From the NCBI RefSeq assembly GCF_900130125.1, contig NZ_FQXY01000010.1, forward strand, positions 310,001 through 374,000: a DNA stretch of 64,000 bases, given 5' to 3'. The notes under the pieces are model-generated. The model saw only the letters and a list, made by a program, of their open reading frames with translations. It searched no databases and was not told where the DNA came from. The translations under genes and the position numbers were made by a program. Shown piece by piece: positions 33,963 to 43,300 of this stretch (positions are counted from its first letter, which is position 1; the number at the start of each line of letters is the position of its first letter). The DNA comes from Bacteroides congonensis (lineage in GTDB: Bacteria > Bacteroidota > Bacteroidia > Bacteroidales > Bacteroidaceae).

Positions 33963-34682
33963 TTAGATAGATTCCATTTCTGTACAAGTCACTATAGGAC
34001 ACTCCTTGCTTTTGAAGTCTACACGAAGTCTGCGCACATAGTCCGGTCGAGCCTCTTCGCCGACAGACTCCAACGCCTCAATGAAAGGGGTAATTTCGAG
34101 CTTTCGATATGCCTTGCAGTGATATACTGCTGTTGTGTCCGAGGGATGTATCTCCACATCAAACTTCTCTTTAGCCACCAACACGACTTCCAACTGTTCT
34201 CTTCGGCGCCAAGCATTTATAATAGGATGAAATCCGGATATATGCCGTTCAATTAAGTATTGTTTTCCTTTTTCTGTGAGCCATACGGTGGCCCTGACTG
34301 AGGCACTGTCTCTACGGATAACATTATATGTTATCAGACCAGCGTCCCGATAGCGAATCATGCACGAGTCACATCCGTGACATTCGTATGTCTCGCCCAT
34401 ATAATTACCATTTACAATCCACACATTACTGATGGGAGTTTCCATACCTCCCGGAAGAGGATGGGTGACATGCGGATATTTGCCCCCGAGAGGCAAGGTA
34501 ACTTTACCTGTCTGCAAAGCAAGAGCATATAACTCCCTATAGGGCTCGAGATGATTGCGGACTACGCGTTCCACATCAGTACAGTTGGTGTTACAAGCCG
34601 TGCAAAAACATATCACAGCTATAACAAACATTCCAACAATGACAATTCTTCGTGAAATAATATCAGATAGCATGTTAGGCAT
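33963..34682 (-). CDS. Orphan lipoprotein of unknown function
   Basis: 239 residues from the Met at 34682 (an alternative Met is at 34673). The frame is open to 34763, but that part runs through the upstream terminator. A hydrophobic stretch ending FCTAC gives a lipobox, followed by NTNCTD. The rest has no motif I recognise. It contains GGMETPISNVWIVNGNYMGE, a CHGCDSC cluster of three cysteines that could bind metal or form disulfides, and a C-terminal half rich in charged strands. It stands alone between the terminator of the polysaccharide locus and the acyl-CoA ligase gene. Confidence 0.65.
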   Translation of the reverse strand: MPNMLSDIISRRIVIVGMFVIAVICFCTACNTNCTDVERVVRNHLEPYRELYALALQTGKVTLPLGGKYPHVTHPLPGGMETPISNVWIVNGNYMGETYECHGCDSCMIRYRDAGLITYNVIRRDSASVRATVWLTEKGKQYLIERHISGFHPIINAWRRREQLEVVLVAKEKFDVEIHPSDTTAVYHCKAYRKLEITPFIEALESVGEEARPDYVRRLRVDFKSKECPIVTCTEMESI

Positions 34683-34721
34683 ATAATCAGATATTAAACT
34701 GGTAATCAATAATAAAAAAGG

Positions 34722-34801
34722 AAGAACACAAATTACACAAGTTATATTGGAAGATAAAGACATCAGCCTCTGAATGTCTAACTTGTGTAATTTGCGTTCT
34801 T
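34722..34801 (-). terminator. Terminator of the SusC/SusD operon, 23-bp arms
   Basis: Arms 34722-34744 and 34779-34801 pair at 22 of 23 positions. A short inner hairpin (AGACAT with ATGTCT) stacks inside. On the minus strand it starts 14 bases after the stop at 34816 and is followed by CCTTTTTTATT, a proper T tract. Confidence 0.75.
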
Positions 34802-34815
34802 TCTATCAATTCACA

Positions 34816-35796
34816 CTATTTAATGAAAGTAATCTCATAGATGTCCGGTCCTGTGCCACCGCTGGTTGTCAACATTCCATCAAACTTGATAGCACGTATG
34901 TTAACAGGGTTCTTAAATTTCATATATATGACACCATTGTTATCTCTGACAAATCTACCATACGAAATGAATCCGTTGCCTTCATCCACATACACATTCA
35001 AACTTCCAAGCTTGTAGCTATTGGTAACAACGTCGAGTCTGACACCCAGAATTTTGATGGGTTCCGGGAAAGTCATTGTCAGGTAATCATTTCTGCCGGG
35101 ATACCACGTATTACCGGAGCGGTCTCCATCATACAAGCATTCCAGCCTACTGGTTTTGCTTGACTCAAAAACAACATTGTCGTTAAAATACTCTCCTTCA
35201 ATCACATCATTGGAAGAATCAATATTGTCTTTTTCCAACTTGATGCTCAGCTCAATCAACACGTTATAGTACTGTCCCGATATTCTCACTCCACTGACGA
35301 CATCTACAAATTCCAAACAAAGTGGCAGAACATATCCCGGCAGTTTGTTCAATAAATCCGGATTAGTGATATCAAGAGTAATCGTCCCCTCTCTGCTTCC
35401 GGCAGTTATGATGGCATCATTCAGTTCGTATGCTTCGTCCGGAAACTCTGTCAAAGTATATTCTTCCAACAAGTCGAGGTCCTTTTTGAGACAGACCTTG
35501 ACATCTTGGTCCAAAGTTTTTTTCATTTTGACATTAAAAGTAAACTCTGTACCTTCGGTTATCGTAGTCTGTTTTCCATCATTTCTGGCATTCAGTTTCA
35601 ACACAGTCTTACCATCCAAATACAAAATGTTGGAAGGATCAAACGGAAACTCTTCCGGAATATCCACAAATACATAGTTTGCATCGAGCTGATAAGCCAA
35701 ATCCTGACTTACCACTTCTCCTTGATTGTCATCGCTACAAGACGAAAAGGCAGCTACGACAAACAGTATATACAACAATTGAATTATTTTTTTCAT
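34816..35796 (-). CDS. DUF1735 lipoprotein with C-terminal discoidin-like region, probable surface glycan-binding protein
   Basis: 326 residues from the Met at 35796 (MKKIIQLLYILFVVAAFSSC), lipobox FSSC followed by SDDNQGE, a strong surface-export pattern. The first 170 residues resemble DUF1735 (BT_3987-like N-terminal domain): LKLNARNDGKQTTITEGTEF, then VDVVSGVRISGQYYNVLIEL. The last 130 residues have the look of an F5/8 type C beta-sandwich (SRLECLYDGDRSGNTWYPG, then YLTMTFPEPIKILGVRLDV and NIRAIKFDG). The last gene of the locus, 9 bases before the terminator hairpin's region. It probably holds the glycan substrate at the surface. Confidence 0.75.
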   Translation of the reverse strand: MKKIIQLLYILFVVAAFSSCSDDNQGEVVSQDLAYQLDANYVFVDIPEEFPFDPSNILYLDGKTVLKLNARNDGKQTTITEGTEFTFNVKMKKTLDQDVKVCLKKDLDLLEEYTLTEFPDEAYELNDAIITAGSREGTITLDITNPDLLNKLPGYVLPLCLEFVDVVSGVRISGQYYNVLIELSIKLEKDNIDSSNDVIEGEYFNDNVVFESSKTSRLECLYDGDRSGNTWYPGRNDYLTMTFPEPIKILGVRLDVVTNSYKLGSLNVYVDEGNGFISYGRFVRDNNGVIYMKFKNPVNIRAIKFDGMLTTSGGTGPDIYEITFIK

Positions 35797-35832
35797 CTGT
35801 TTTGATTTTAATTTGTTACACAAACATGAAAA

Positions 35833-37035
35833 CTATTCTTCTACAATGATCAAGTCTTCAGCTGGGAATTGAACATTCTCTACATACGACATCTGAGGAG
35901 GATCCTCGTCCCAGATATCCAATGTGCGAAAATCCGAGATTTCCCAATTGCCTGTCAGTTCTCTCATTTCATTGTTCTCCACTGTGTTGAAAGGCATGTA
36001 CATAATCAGACTGGGATCTGTTGGATCTTGAGGTAAATATTCTTTATCTATTATTTCACCTTCGGTCAATGCTCTGTTCCACATACGCGCTTCGCGAATA
36101 TAAACACCGGAGTATTCTGTATTTCCTATATATAAACAGCACTTTTTTATGTTTGAGAAATAGATAGGCGAAGTCTCGAACGTCTTCTGCAATTCTCCAT
36201 TCACATAAACTGAAATACTGGAAGCATCCTTGTGAACAAAGCTGATGTTCAGCCATTTCCCCCTAGATAAAGGTTTGTCGGTCCAAGTATCATCTCCATC
36301 ACGACCATTCTTGATTTGAATACCTCTCTCTTCGTTAATACGAGTATAAAAATCACCCGTACCGGAGCTTATTGACATAACGGTTTGATTACTGCTAGTC
36401 ATTCTCGGATAAAGCATACTTACCTGCATAGTCCAATTATTCATAGGCTTTCTCAACTCATCATTAGGTACCAGTGCGATACTTCCTGCACGCGAGAATC
36501 GTCCGACAGAAGTAACCAGTTCGCGGCTCAAACGGATGATGGTAGATTTCGGTGAGCTCAACAGTTTATACATAGAAGAATGAGTGACAGATACCGGAAT
36601 GGCAAAACGCTTGCTATAAGGATATTTATTCTCATCCACTCTGGGAATCTTTACTTCAACACTGGCATTGTACTGTCCGGGGCCAATGGTCACCACGGCT
36701 TTTCCATGTGTTTCTTTCTTATCTTTAGTAACAAACACAAAGTCCTCTACCGACATGGGTTCCAGTGCCAGACCAGTTTTGGCGTTATACTCCTCCAGTA
36801 GTTGTTTATCTACTTCTACTGTTATTTCCACCGGTTGGTCGGTAATATTGGCCAATCGAGGAGTGATTACAGCACTACCACCTTTTTCGTTATTTACCAC
36901 CATAGAGATTATACCACTGCTATTGGCGTTGCCCATGTAGACCGCATTGTCGGTCCCTTCTCCTTCACCACTGACCATGTCGCATGCAGCGAAAAGACCT
37001 AAAGACAAGAATAATAATATAATATGTTTCTTCAT
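35833..37035 (-). CDS. DUF1735 and LamG-domain lipoprotein, probable surface glycan-binding protein
   Basis: 400 residues with lipobox LFAAC (Cys18) followed by DMVSGEGEGTD. Residues about 30-165 match DUF1735 (AVITPRLANITDQPVEITVE, then YSKRFAIPVSVTHSS). The remainder is a concanavalin/LamG-like domain (NNWTMQVSMLYPRMTS, WLNISFVHKDASSISVYVNG, YSGVYIREARMWNRALTEGE). The same domain pair accompanies GH18 genes in N-glycan loci of B. thetaiotaomicron. No catalytic residues were seen; a substrate-capture role is the usual reading. It lies 28 bases after the GH18 gene and 36 before the last gene. Confidence 0.8.
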   Translation of the reverse strand: MKKHIILLFLSLGLFAACDMVSGEGEGTDNAVYMGNANSSGIISMVVNNEKGGSAVITPRLANITDQPVEITVEVDKQLLEEYNAKTGLALEPMSVEDFVFVTKDKKETHGKAVVTIGPGQYNASVEVKIPRVDENKYPYSKRFAIPVSVTHSSMYKLLSSPKSTIIRLSRELVTSVGRFSRAGSIALVPNDELRKPMNNWTMQVSMLYPRMTSSNQTVMSISSGTGDFYTRINEERGIQIKNGRDGDDTWTDKPLSRGKWLNISFVHKDASSISVYVNGELQKTFETSPIYFSNIKKCCLYIGNTEYSGVYIREARMWNRALTEGEIIDKEYLPQDPTDPSLIMYMPFNTVENNEMRELTGNWEISDFRTLDIWDEDPPQMSYVENVQFPAEDLIIVEE

Positions 37036-37063
37036 TTTATTCTTTGTTTATAAAGTGACTATA

Positions 37064-38179
37064 TTACTTGATAGGAGGATTCATGATAGAAATTGCCTCC
37101 CGTACATTACGATATTCGTTTTTGTTGAATGAATCCGCATTAATGTGATAAGCACCGATACCACCGGCCTCGCGGTTTAGTTCGTTAACCACAAAGTTGG
37201 CATACCTTTCAAAACTTTTCTGGTTGCTTACATTGTTTTCGAATGTCTCGGTATAAATAATCTGGTCTTTCACATTGTTTCCCAAGCGGTCGGTTATTCT
37301 GGATGTCCACCCACTATAGCCACCGTTATAGGATTGTGCCACAAAGTAAGAGAAAAGAGGTGCCATTTCTGGAGACAGATAGTGGATTGAACCATTGATA
37401 TTCAAAATCTTCTTCTTACCTTCTTTGGCTTCCAGTTTGTCCAAGCCATCGCGCAACGTTTGAAAGAAGAGATTTTCATTCTCTTTATTACCGTTCTGGC
37501 TACAAGAGATGATAGGCCTGTTGTCTGCCCAGTTAGCAGTCCAATCACCGCAGTGATTGCCAGGTTTGAAGGGAGAGGAATAGGAAGGCTCATAGTCGAT
37601 GTCGAAGCCATCATACCCATACTTGGCGATAGAGTCCAAAATCGCTTGTGCATATTGCTTGATTCCCGTTTCCGGATTATCAGACCACCCTCCTTCAGGA
37701 GTATTACTAAGTCCGTTACCCACATTTTCCACAATCCAGCCCACAATGACTTTGGTGCCTTTGTTCTGCACCTCTCTCATCTGTTTCAGGCGTTTCTCAT
37801 TGATATTAAAACAGTTACCCCAAATTGAAACGATATCCATACTGTCGGGAAGCAACGTCAGATTAGAGTATTCGCCCGGAGTTTCGGCACTCCATGCGTT
37901 GAACCATCCGAACATCACCGGATGCTTGGTCTCTTTGTACTCCCTTAAGTCTGCAAGATAGAGTTCATAGAGACGTTTGTTCTCCTCGGCTATGCGTACA
38001 GAGTCCTCATAGTTCTGTTGTTTCTGGGCATCTTCTTCCGCCCATTTATCTTTATCACGTTTCTCGTACAGATCTTTTACGGCTTCTTTTTCCAAGTCGA
38101 TGGTTTCAATGTCAGTACATGAAAACATGAAACTTGCCATGAGTGATAAAACGAAGCATTTTTTTATGTTATTCATCAT
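37064..38179 (-). CDS. GH18 endo-beta-N-acetylglucosaminidase-like lipoprotein
   Basis: 371 residues with lipobox FMFSC. A helical, charged region of about 55 residues after the anchor probably acts as a stalk. The GH18 signature DGFDIDYEP (the DxxDxDxE motif with catalytic Glu) lies near residue 196, and IIYTETF and SYNGGYSGW fit later barrel strands. Family members cut the chitobiose core of N-glycans or chitin. The SusC/SusD/DUF1735 context is like the B. thetaiotaomicron loci for N-glycans, so an ENGase role is likely. The surface-anchored form would release glycans for import by the SusC/D pair upstream. Confidence 0.86.
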   Translation of the reverse strand: MMNNIKKCFVLSLMASFMFSCTDIETIDLEKEAVKDLYEKRDKDKWAEEDAQKQQNYEDSVRIAEENKRLYELYLADLREYKETKHPVMFGWFNAWSAETPGEYSNLTLLPDSMDIVSIWGNCFNINEKRLKQMREVQNKGTKVIVGWIVENVGNGLSNTPEGGWSDNPETGIKQYAQAILDSIAKYGYDGFDIDYEPSYSSPFKPGNHCGDWTANWADNRPIISCSQNGNKENENLFFQTLRDGLDKLEAKEGKKKILNINGSIHYLSPEMAPLFSYFVAQSYNGGYSGWTSRITDRLGNNVKDQIIYTETFENNVSNQKSFERYANFVVNELNREAGGIGAYHINADSFNKNEYRNVREAISIMNPPIK

Positions 38180-38190
38180 TTCTGTATTGT

Positions 38191-39816
38191 TTAAGAGTTA
38201 CTTTTTTCTTTTTTATCCCACCATACATTTACGGAAGCCTTATCCATGCCGCCCAAATATTGTTGGATGGCTTTTTGCAGGTTTTCACCGTTGTGTTCAT
38301 ATTCATCGCGCGGATATGGGATACGGCGCACGCCATCCTTGTGACCGTCGCTTTTCTTCACATCAGAGTTAGTGAAATTGTTCACCGGAGGAATCTGTCG
38401 CGGATATCCTGTGCGTCTCCATTCGCTCCATGCTTCTTGACCATCAGGGAAAAGGGCCAGATACTTCTGTGTAATAATGCGTTCCAACTTTTTCTCCACA
38501 TCATCCGCTTCGTTCCACTTCACGGTGATGGTACTGGGTGCTGCATAGTTGTAAGCCGCATTAACCGGGTCTACAAAGGCCTGCGGAGGAGTATTACTAT
38601 TCAGGTAAGAACCAACGCTTACACCACATTCAGCAAAAGATTTCCGAATACCCGATTCATAATACTGTTGAGGAGTTCCACCGCCCATATCAAAGCCTGC
38701 CAAAGCTCCTTCTGCACGCAGAAAGTCTATCTCCGAAGCCCTCATCCAATACACAGGATCGTCTTCCGAAATGTTAGGCAGTGATGCTCCGTCATACACT
38801 TTTTGAGTAACCGGCAGACCTGCACGTATAGCTTTCTTTCCTTGGTCTTGAAAATATTTGGAGATACGCGAGTCTGAATATCCTTTCAAGTAACATTGGA
38901 TAGTGGCCCCCATGCGGCTATCGTTATACTGCCCTGGGTCAGCAATCTGGTACATCGGATGTTTTGTCTGCAAATTAGCACCTCTATCCATCTTCGCCAT
39001 ATCGTCTATGTTTTCCATCACACCCATTGGATTCTTAATAGCCTTTTCAGCATATGTACGTGCCAATTCCTCATCAGCATAGCGCACACGGATTGCAAGT
39101 CGTAACATCAATGAGTTGGCCAGACGTATCCACTTGGCTACATTACCCTCATACACTACGTCCGAAGCCATAGGTACGGTACTGTTCGCTTTCATATAAA
39201 AGTCGTACAGGATAGTGACAGCTTCGTCCAGTTCTTCGAAGAATGAGCGATACACCGACTCCTGAGAATCATATTCCACGGTGAATGAGCCGTTTCCCAC
39301 CTGCTTGTAAGGGATAGGGCCAAACTTGTCGGTAGAACGATGCAGCCCCATAATCTTAGATATCTGTGCAATAGCGTACATTTCTTTATTGGGATTTTCA
39401 CCGCTCATGTTGATATTCTTCAGTTGAATCCAAGGCGCAAAGATGTTGGTGATAGCATACTCATACATCAGGTTCACCCAGCCTTCCGAAAAGAAGAATG
39501 TAGTAGTATTGGAGGCCTCGTTCCATTTGTTATCACGTGGTGAGAAATATCCTACCCACGAGTCACCACACAAGTTGATGGAAATCTGATAAGCATTAGT
39601 CAGGTCTGTATTATCTGTTTTGAGCGGTACAGGAATGATATGTTTTTCCAAATTCGGCATATAGGCACCGTTAAGCACACCGTCCTTCTGCTCCATGTCC
39701 TTGTCTGGTAGATACGGGTTTTTATTTATCTCTTCAAAATCCACGCATGAGGTGCTTGTCATGAGCCCTGCACATGCCAATAGTATCCCCACTATCTTTT
39801 TTATCTGTATTTTCAT
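38191..39816 (-). CDS. SusD/RagB-like nutrient-binding lipoprotein
   Basis: 541 residues with lipobox TSTSC followed by VDFEEINKNPY. The pattern (EEINKNPYLPDKD, GWVNLMYEYAITNIFAPW, KEMYAIAQISKIMGLHRSTDKFGPIPY, LANSLMLRLAIRVRY) fits the SusD-like_2 subfamily. TPR-type helices support a ligand surface, and the ending WWDKKEKSNS is typical. It forms the lid of the SusC channel at 39836-43114, 19 bases downstream of it. The role is glycan binding and delivery. Confidence 0.88.
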   Translation of the reverse strand: MKIQIKKIVGILLACAGLMTSTSCVDFEEINKNPYLPDKDMEQKDGVLNGAYMPNLEKHIIPVPLKTDNTDLTNAYQISINLCGDSWVGYFSPRDNKWNEASNTTTFFFSEGWVNLMYEYAITNIFAPWIQLKNINMSGENPNKEMYAIAQISKIMGLHRSTDKFGPIPYKQVGNGSFTVEYDSQESVYRSFFEELDEAVTILYDFYMKANSTVPMASDVVYEGNVAKWIRLANSLMLRLAIRVRYADEELARTYAEKAIKNPMGVMENIDDMAKMDRGANLQTKHPMYQIADPGQYNDSRMGATIQCYLKGYSDSRISKYFQDQGKKAIRAGLPVTQKVYDGASLPNISEDDPVYWMRASEIDFLRAEGALAGFDMGGGTPQQYYESGIRKSFAECGVSVGSYLNSNTPPQAFVDPVNAAYNYAAPSTITVKWNEADDVEKKLERIITQKYLALFPDGQEAWSEWRRTGYPRQIPPVNNFTNSDVKKSDGHKDGVRRIPYPRDEYEHNGENLQKAIQQYLGGMDKASVNVWWDKKEKSNS

Positions 39817-39835
39817 AAATTGAATATATTAGTTG

Positions 39836-42800
39836 TTACAAGCTAAACTTAATACTAAATCCTAAGTTCCTTAAGCTGGGAGCCATGAAAAAGTCACTAC
39901 GATTATACGTACCTGTAGAACCGTTCATGTCGGGGTCGAACGGAGCCTTACGATAGAACATGAAGAGATTGCGTCCCACGAAGGAGACGGCGGCATTATT
40001 GAAAACATTGCCCAGCCACTTCTTCGGCAGCGAATAGGTCAACGAAAGTTCCTGCAGACGAATGTTGGTAGCATCGTAAGTATAGTAACTCATCAGTCCC
40101 TGTCCACCCACAGTATTGTAATAGCGTTCGGCATCATATCGGTGTCCGTCCAACATTACACCACCGTTATCGCGAGCTTCAGCCGATACCTTAGACACAC
40201 CGAATGCATCCATAAATGCCTGTGTCTGTGATGTGACGATACCTCCAAAACGTCCGGTAATCATTAAACCCAACGAGAGATTCTTATAGCTGATATCGTG
40301 ACGCCATCCCATAGTAAAGTCCGGATCGGCCGAACCTAAACGGATACGTTGGGTGCGGTCAACCTGATAACCGGTTCCTTCTTCAACGAGCCTGCCGTCT
40401 CTGCCACGCTGCAAAATACCTGTGGTAAAGACATCGGACATGGAATAGCCTTCGCGTAGATACACATCGCCAGCTTCCTTCAAAGTCAACTCTGTAATAT
40501 TTACCAGTGAGTTGTCGATAGGATTGCGATAGTCGTGTACCATTTCTACAATCTTATTTTTGTTGGCCGTATAAGTCAAGTGTGTAGAATAGTTCACCTT
40601 ACCGAACGTATCAGTGTAGCCCAATGTCATTTCCACACCTCGGTTGCGCACGTTACCAGCCTGAACATAGAAACCCGAATAACCGGTGGCAGGAGACATG
40701 ACCGAAAGGAAAGTCTGGTTATATGTATTGGATTGGTAGAAAGTTCCGTCGAAAGAAATCCGTCCGTTCAGGAAACGGGCGTTGATACCCACTTCATAGG
40801 ATTTGGTCCGTTCCGGTTTGAAATCGGGATACGGATAAGTGGAAATCGGGTTAATAACACCACCCGACATCGGATCAGTCACCGTACCGGGAGTGATACC
40901 TATCTGTGTAATAGGCGAGCCTACCTCGGTATAAGATGTACGCAGCTTTAAATAAGAAATAAATTCAGGCAATTTCACCATTTCGCTAATGATACCTGAC
41001 AAACCGATGGAGGGATAAAAGATACAGGGAGTATCTCCATTGCTGACCAACTGAGAGGCCCAGTCGCAACGTCCCGTAGCTGACAGATAGAGCATGTTTT
41101 TCCACCCCAGTTCCGCACTGGCAAAGAAAGCAACGTTGCGTGTACGAAGATATTCTTGGTCTCTTTTACCTGAAGCGGGTTCTACATTGGCCAGCGAGAA
41201 AAGATTGGGTACGGTCATCAGTTTGCCACCTACATTAATGCTACGTGTGTAATGATCTTCAAAGCTACCGCCCACGTTAGCCGTCAGCGAAAAGTCTGCA
41301 CCGAATCGTTTGTTAATATTAGCCATCACGTCAGCATAAGTTTGAGTATAGAACTCCTCTTTAGTCGTGTAGCTACCTTTCGAAGAACCTGTATACAGTT
41401 CAAGTGTAGAAGCATGAAGTTTACGTTCTTCGGTAGAATGAGTCTTATCCAAACGCACACGTCCGGCAATATTCAACCAGTCGAAAATATCATATTGTAC
41501 TCTACCGTGAAGCATATAACGGTTTTTCTTGGTAGGGAACATCTCACGGTTGATAATCCAATAGGGATTTTCAAAGGAGAGTCCCTGATCACCATATTCC
41601 CAGTTCTGGGTAGGGAAACGACGTTCTTCGTTGTAACGCTCGAATATTTTCACATTCTCGAAATCCTCGCCACGGGGAAACAGATAAAGCGGGAACAACG
41701 GGTTGAAGTAACGTCCGCCTGAAATCATGTTCTGCTCGGCTTGAATGACATAACTGGCTCCCAAGTCAACATGCAACTTGTCATCCAGCATGAGCGCAGT
41801 ATTTCTGAAAGAGAAGTTGTAACGGTAATATTCATTGTTTTTAATGACACCCTTAGAATTGGTAGAGGCCAAAGAGATAAACGTTTGATTAGTTCTGGTA
41901 CCCGAAGAAATGTTCAGCGAATTGATGGTGTTCATACCAGTCTTGAAAAAATCCATGGGATCAAATGAGGAAGGTGTAGCCAGTTTCTCGCCCCAGCTTC
42001 GATAAGAGTTTTCTCGGTTACCATACCTGTTTTGAAATTCCGGTGATATCATCGGTTTCGAGAATTCTGTATTGGATGAGAAGTTAATCTTCATCTTGCC
42101 CTCACTACCTTTCTTGGTGTTAATCAGAATCACACCGTTGGCCGCAGCCGCACCATAAAGAGCCGCTGCCGAAGGACCTGTCAGCACAGAAATGCTTTCA
42201 ATATCATCGGGGTTAAAGTCCGAGATGCTTTCACTACCGGCCACTGCACCATATTCTGTTTGAATGACACCACGTGAAGGGTTTCCAATGGGCATACCAT
42301 CAACCACATACAAAGCATTGTTGTTGCCGACAATAGATTTGGAACCACGCATGATGACGCGTGTAGCACCGCCCACACCAGAGGAACTCTTCTGGATATT
42401 GACACCAGCCACCTTACCGTTCAAGCTGTTCATAAAGTTAGCGTCTTTGGCTGCGGTAAGTTCTGAATTACTTACAGTCTGTACATTGTAGGAAAGCGCT
42501 TTTTCAGCACGTTTGATACCTAAAGCCGTAACAACTACTTCATCCAGTGCCTGTGAACCATCTTCCAACACCACATTGATTACATTTTCTTTTACAGCTA
42601 CTTCCTTCGGCTGATAGCCGATATAGGAAAACACCAATATGGGAGTGGCACCTTGTGTGGTAATGTGATAGTTGCCATCTATATTAGTTACAGTTCCGTT
42701 AGTAGTCCCTTTTTCAAGCACAGTAACTCCAATTAGCGGGTCACCTTTTCCATCCACTACATTACCCGCCACATTTCTGCTTTTAGATTTTTTAGCAGCC

Positions 42801-43114
42801 TGTTCCGGAATAATCATTATATAAGTATCTTTTACAGTATATGTGAACCCCGTTCCGGCAAGAATAGTATTCAGCGCCTGCTCCAAAGACTGGTTGTTTA
42901 TATCTAAAGATATTCTTGTATTAGGGAGTTGAGAACTGTTGTAAGATACAGACATTTTGGTCTGTTCCCTAACGTCAGCCAAAGCTGTTTGCAATGAAAT
43001 ATTCTTCTTTTTTATTGTTATTTTACTATTACTTTGGGCATAAAGCATTGACCCTATTAATAGTAGAAAAGTCATTAATATACTTTTTCTAGTGTTTTCC
43101 AGATATAAATTCAT
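39836..43114 (-). CDS. SusC/RagA TonB-linked outer-membrane transporter with STN domain
   Basis: 1092 residues. After the signal peptide (SMLYAQ) comes an STN domain (residues about 33-105: ISLQTALADVREQ, then SLEQALNTILAGTGFTYTV), the signal-transfer module that contacts a FecR-type anti-sigma factor. A carboxypeptidase-regulatory-like domain (GNVVDGKGDPLIGVTVLEKG) follows, then the plug with the SusC TonB-box region (LDEVVVTALGIKR) and RVIMRGSKSI, and a barrel ending GFSIKFSL. It imports the oligosaccharides released by the GH18 enzyme. With the sigma/FecR genes just upstream this is a classic trans-envelope sensing unit. Confidence 0.92.
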   Translation of the reverse strand: MNLYLENTRKSILMTFLLLIGSMLYAQSNSKITIKKKNISLQTALADVREQTKMSVSYNSSQLPNTRISLDINNQSLEQALNTILAGTGFTYTVKDTYIMIIPEQAAKKSKSRNVAGNVVDGKGDPLIGVTVLEKGTTNGTVTNIDGNYHITTQGATPILVFSYIGYQPKEVAVKENVINVVLEDGSQALDEVVVTALGIKRAEKALSYNVQTVSNSELTAAKDANFMNSLNGKVAGVNIQKSSSGVGGATRVIMRGSKSIVGNNNALYVVDGMPIGNPSRGVIQTEYGAVAGSESISDFNPDDIESISVLTGPSAAALYGAAAANGVILINTKKGSEGKMKINFSSNTEFSKPMISPEFQNRYGNRENSYRSWGEKLATPSSFDPMDFFKTGMNTINSLNISSGTRTNQTFISLASTNSKGVIKNNEYYRYNFSFRNTALMLDDKLHVDLGASYVIQAEQNMISGGRYFNPLFPLYLFPRGEDFENVKIFERYNEERRFPTQNWEYGDQGLSFENPYWIINREMFPTKKNRYMLHGRVQYDIFDWLNIAGRVRLDKTHSTEERKLHASTLELYTGSSKGSYTTKEEFYTQTYADVMANINKRFGADFSLTANVGGSFEDHYTRSINVGGKLMTVPNLFSLANVEPASGKRDQEYLRTRNVAFFASAELGWKNMLYLSATGRCDWASQLVSNGDTPCIFYPSIGLSGIISEMVKLPEFISYLKLRTSYTEVGSPITQIGITPGTVTDPMSGGVINPISTYPYPDFKPERTKSYEVGINARFLNGRISFDGTFYQSNTYNQTFLSVMSPATGYSGFYVQAGNVRNRGVEMTLGYTDTFGKVNYSTHLTYTANKNKIVEMVHDYRNPIDNSLVNITELTLKEAGDVYLREGYSMSDVFTTGILQRGRDGRLVEEGTGYQVDRTQRIRLGSADPDFTMGWRHDISYKNLSLGLMITGRFGGIVTSQTQAFMDAFGVSKVSAEARDNGGVMLDGHRYDAERYYNTVGGQGLMSYYTYDATNIRLQELSLTYSLPKKWLGNVFNNAAVSFVGRNLFMFYRKAPFDPDMNGSTGTYNRSDFFMAPSLRNLGFSIKFSL

Positions 43115-43163
43115 ATCTTTACGACGTTTTTAGTTTTAAATCATGTATTTTTTCTCGTTTCTT

Positions 43164-43187
43164 AAATAAGCAAGAAGTTGCTTATTT
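43164..43187. terminator. 10-bp hairpin before the SusC gene
   Basis: AAATAAGCAA (43164-43173) pairs perfectly with TTGCTTATTT (43178-43187) around a 4-base loop, within the leader of SusC. On the plus strand GTTTTTAAGG follows; on the minus strand no T tract follows, so it may be a leader structure rather than a terminator. Confidence 0.4.
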
Positions 43188-43211
43188 GTTTTTAAGGCTA
43201 AAAATCATTTC

Positions 43212-43244
43212 ATATCCGGAGAGGGTGGAGCCTCTTCCGGATAT
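43212..43244. terminator. GC-rich hairpin between FecR and SusC genes
   Basis: ATATCCGGAGAGG (43212-43224) pairs with CCTCTTCCGGATAT (43231-43244) with one bulged base and a 6-base loop. A run of seven T follows on the plus strand. It lies between the anti-sigma gene and the SusC gene it would control, and could end or attenuate the sigma/FecR transcript. Confidence 0.55.
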
Positions 43245-43300
43245 TTTTTTACATAAGCATATTAGATTTAAGTTTAACAAAAAATATTTATTGTTTTTCT

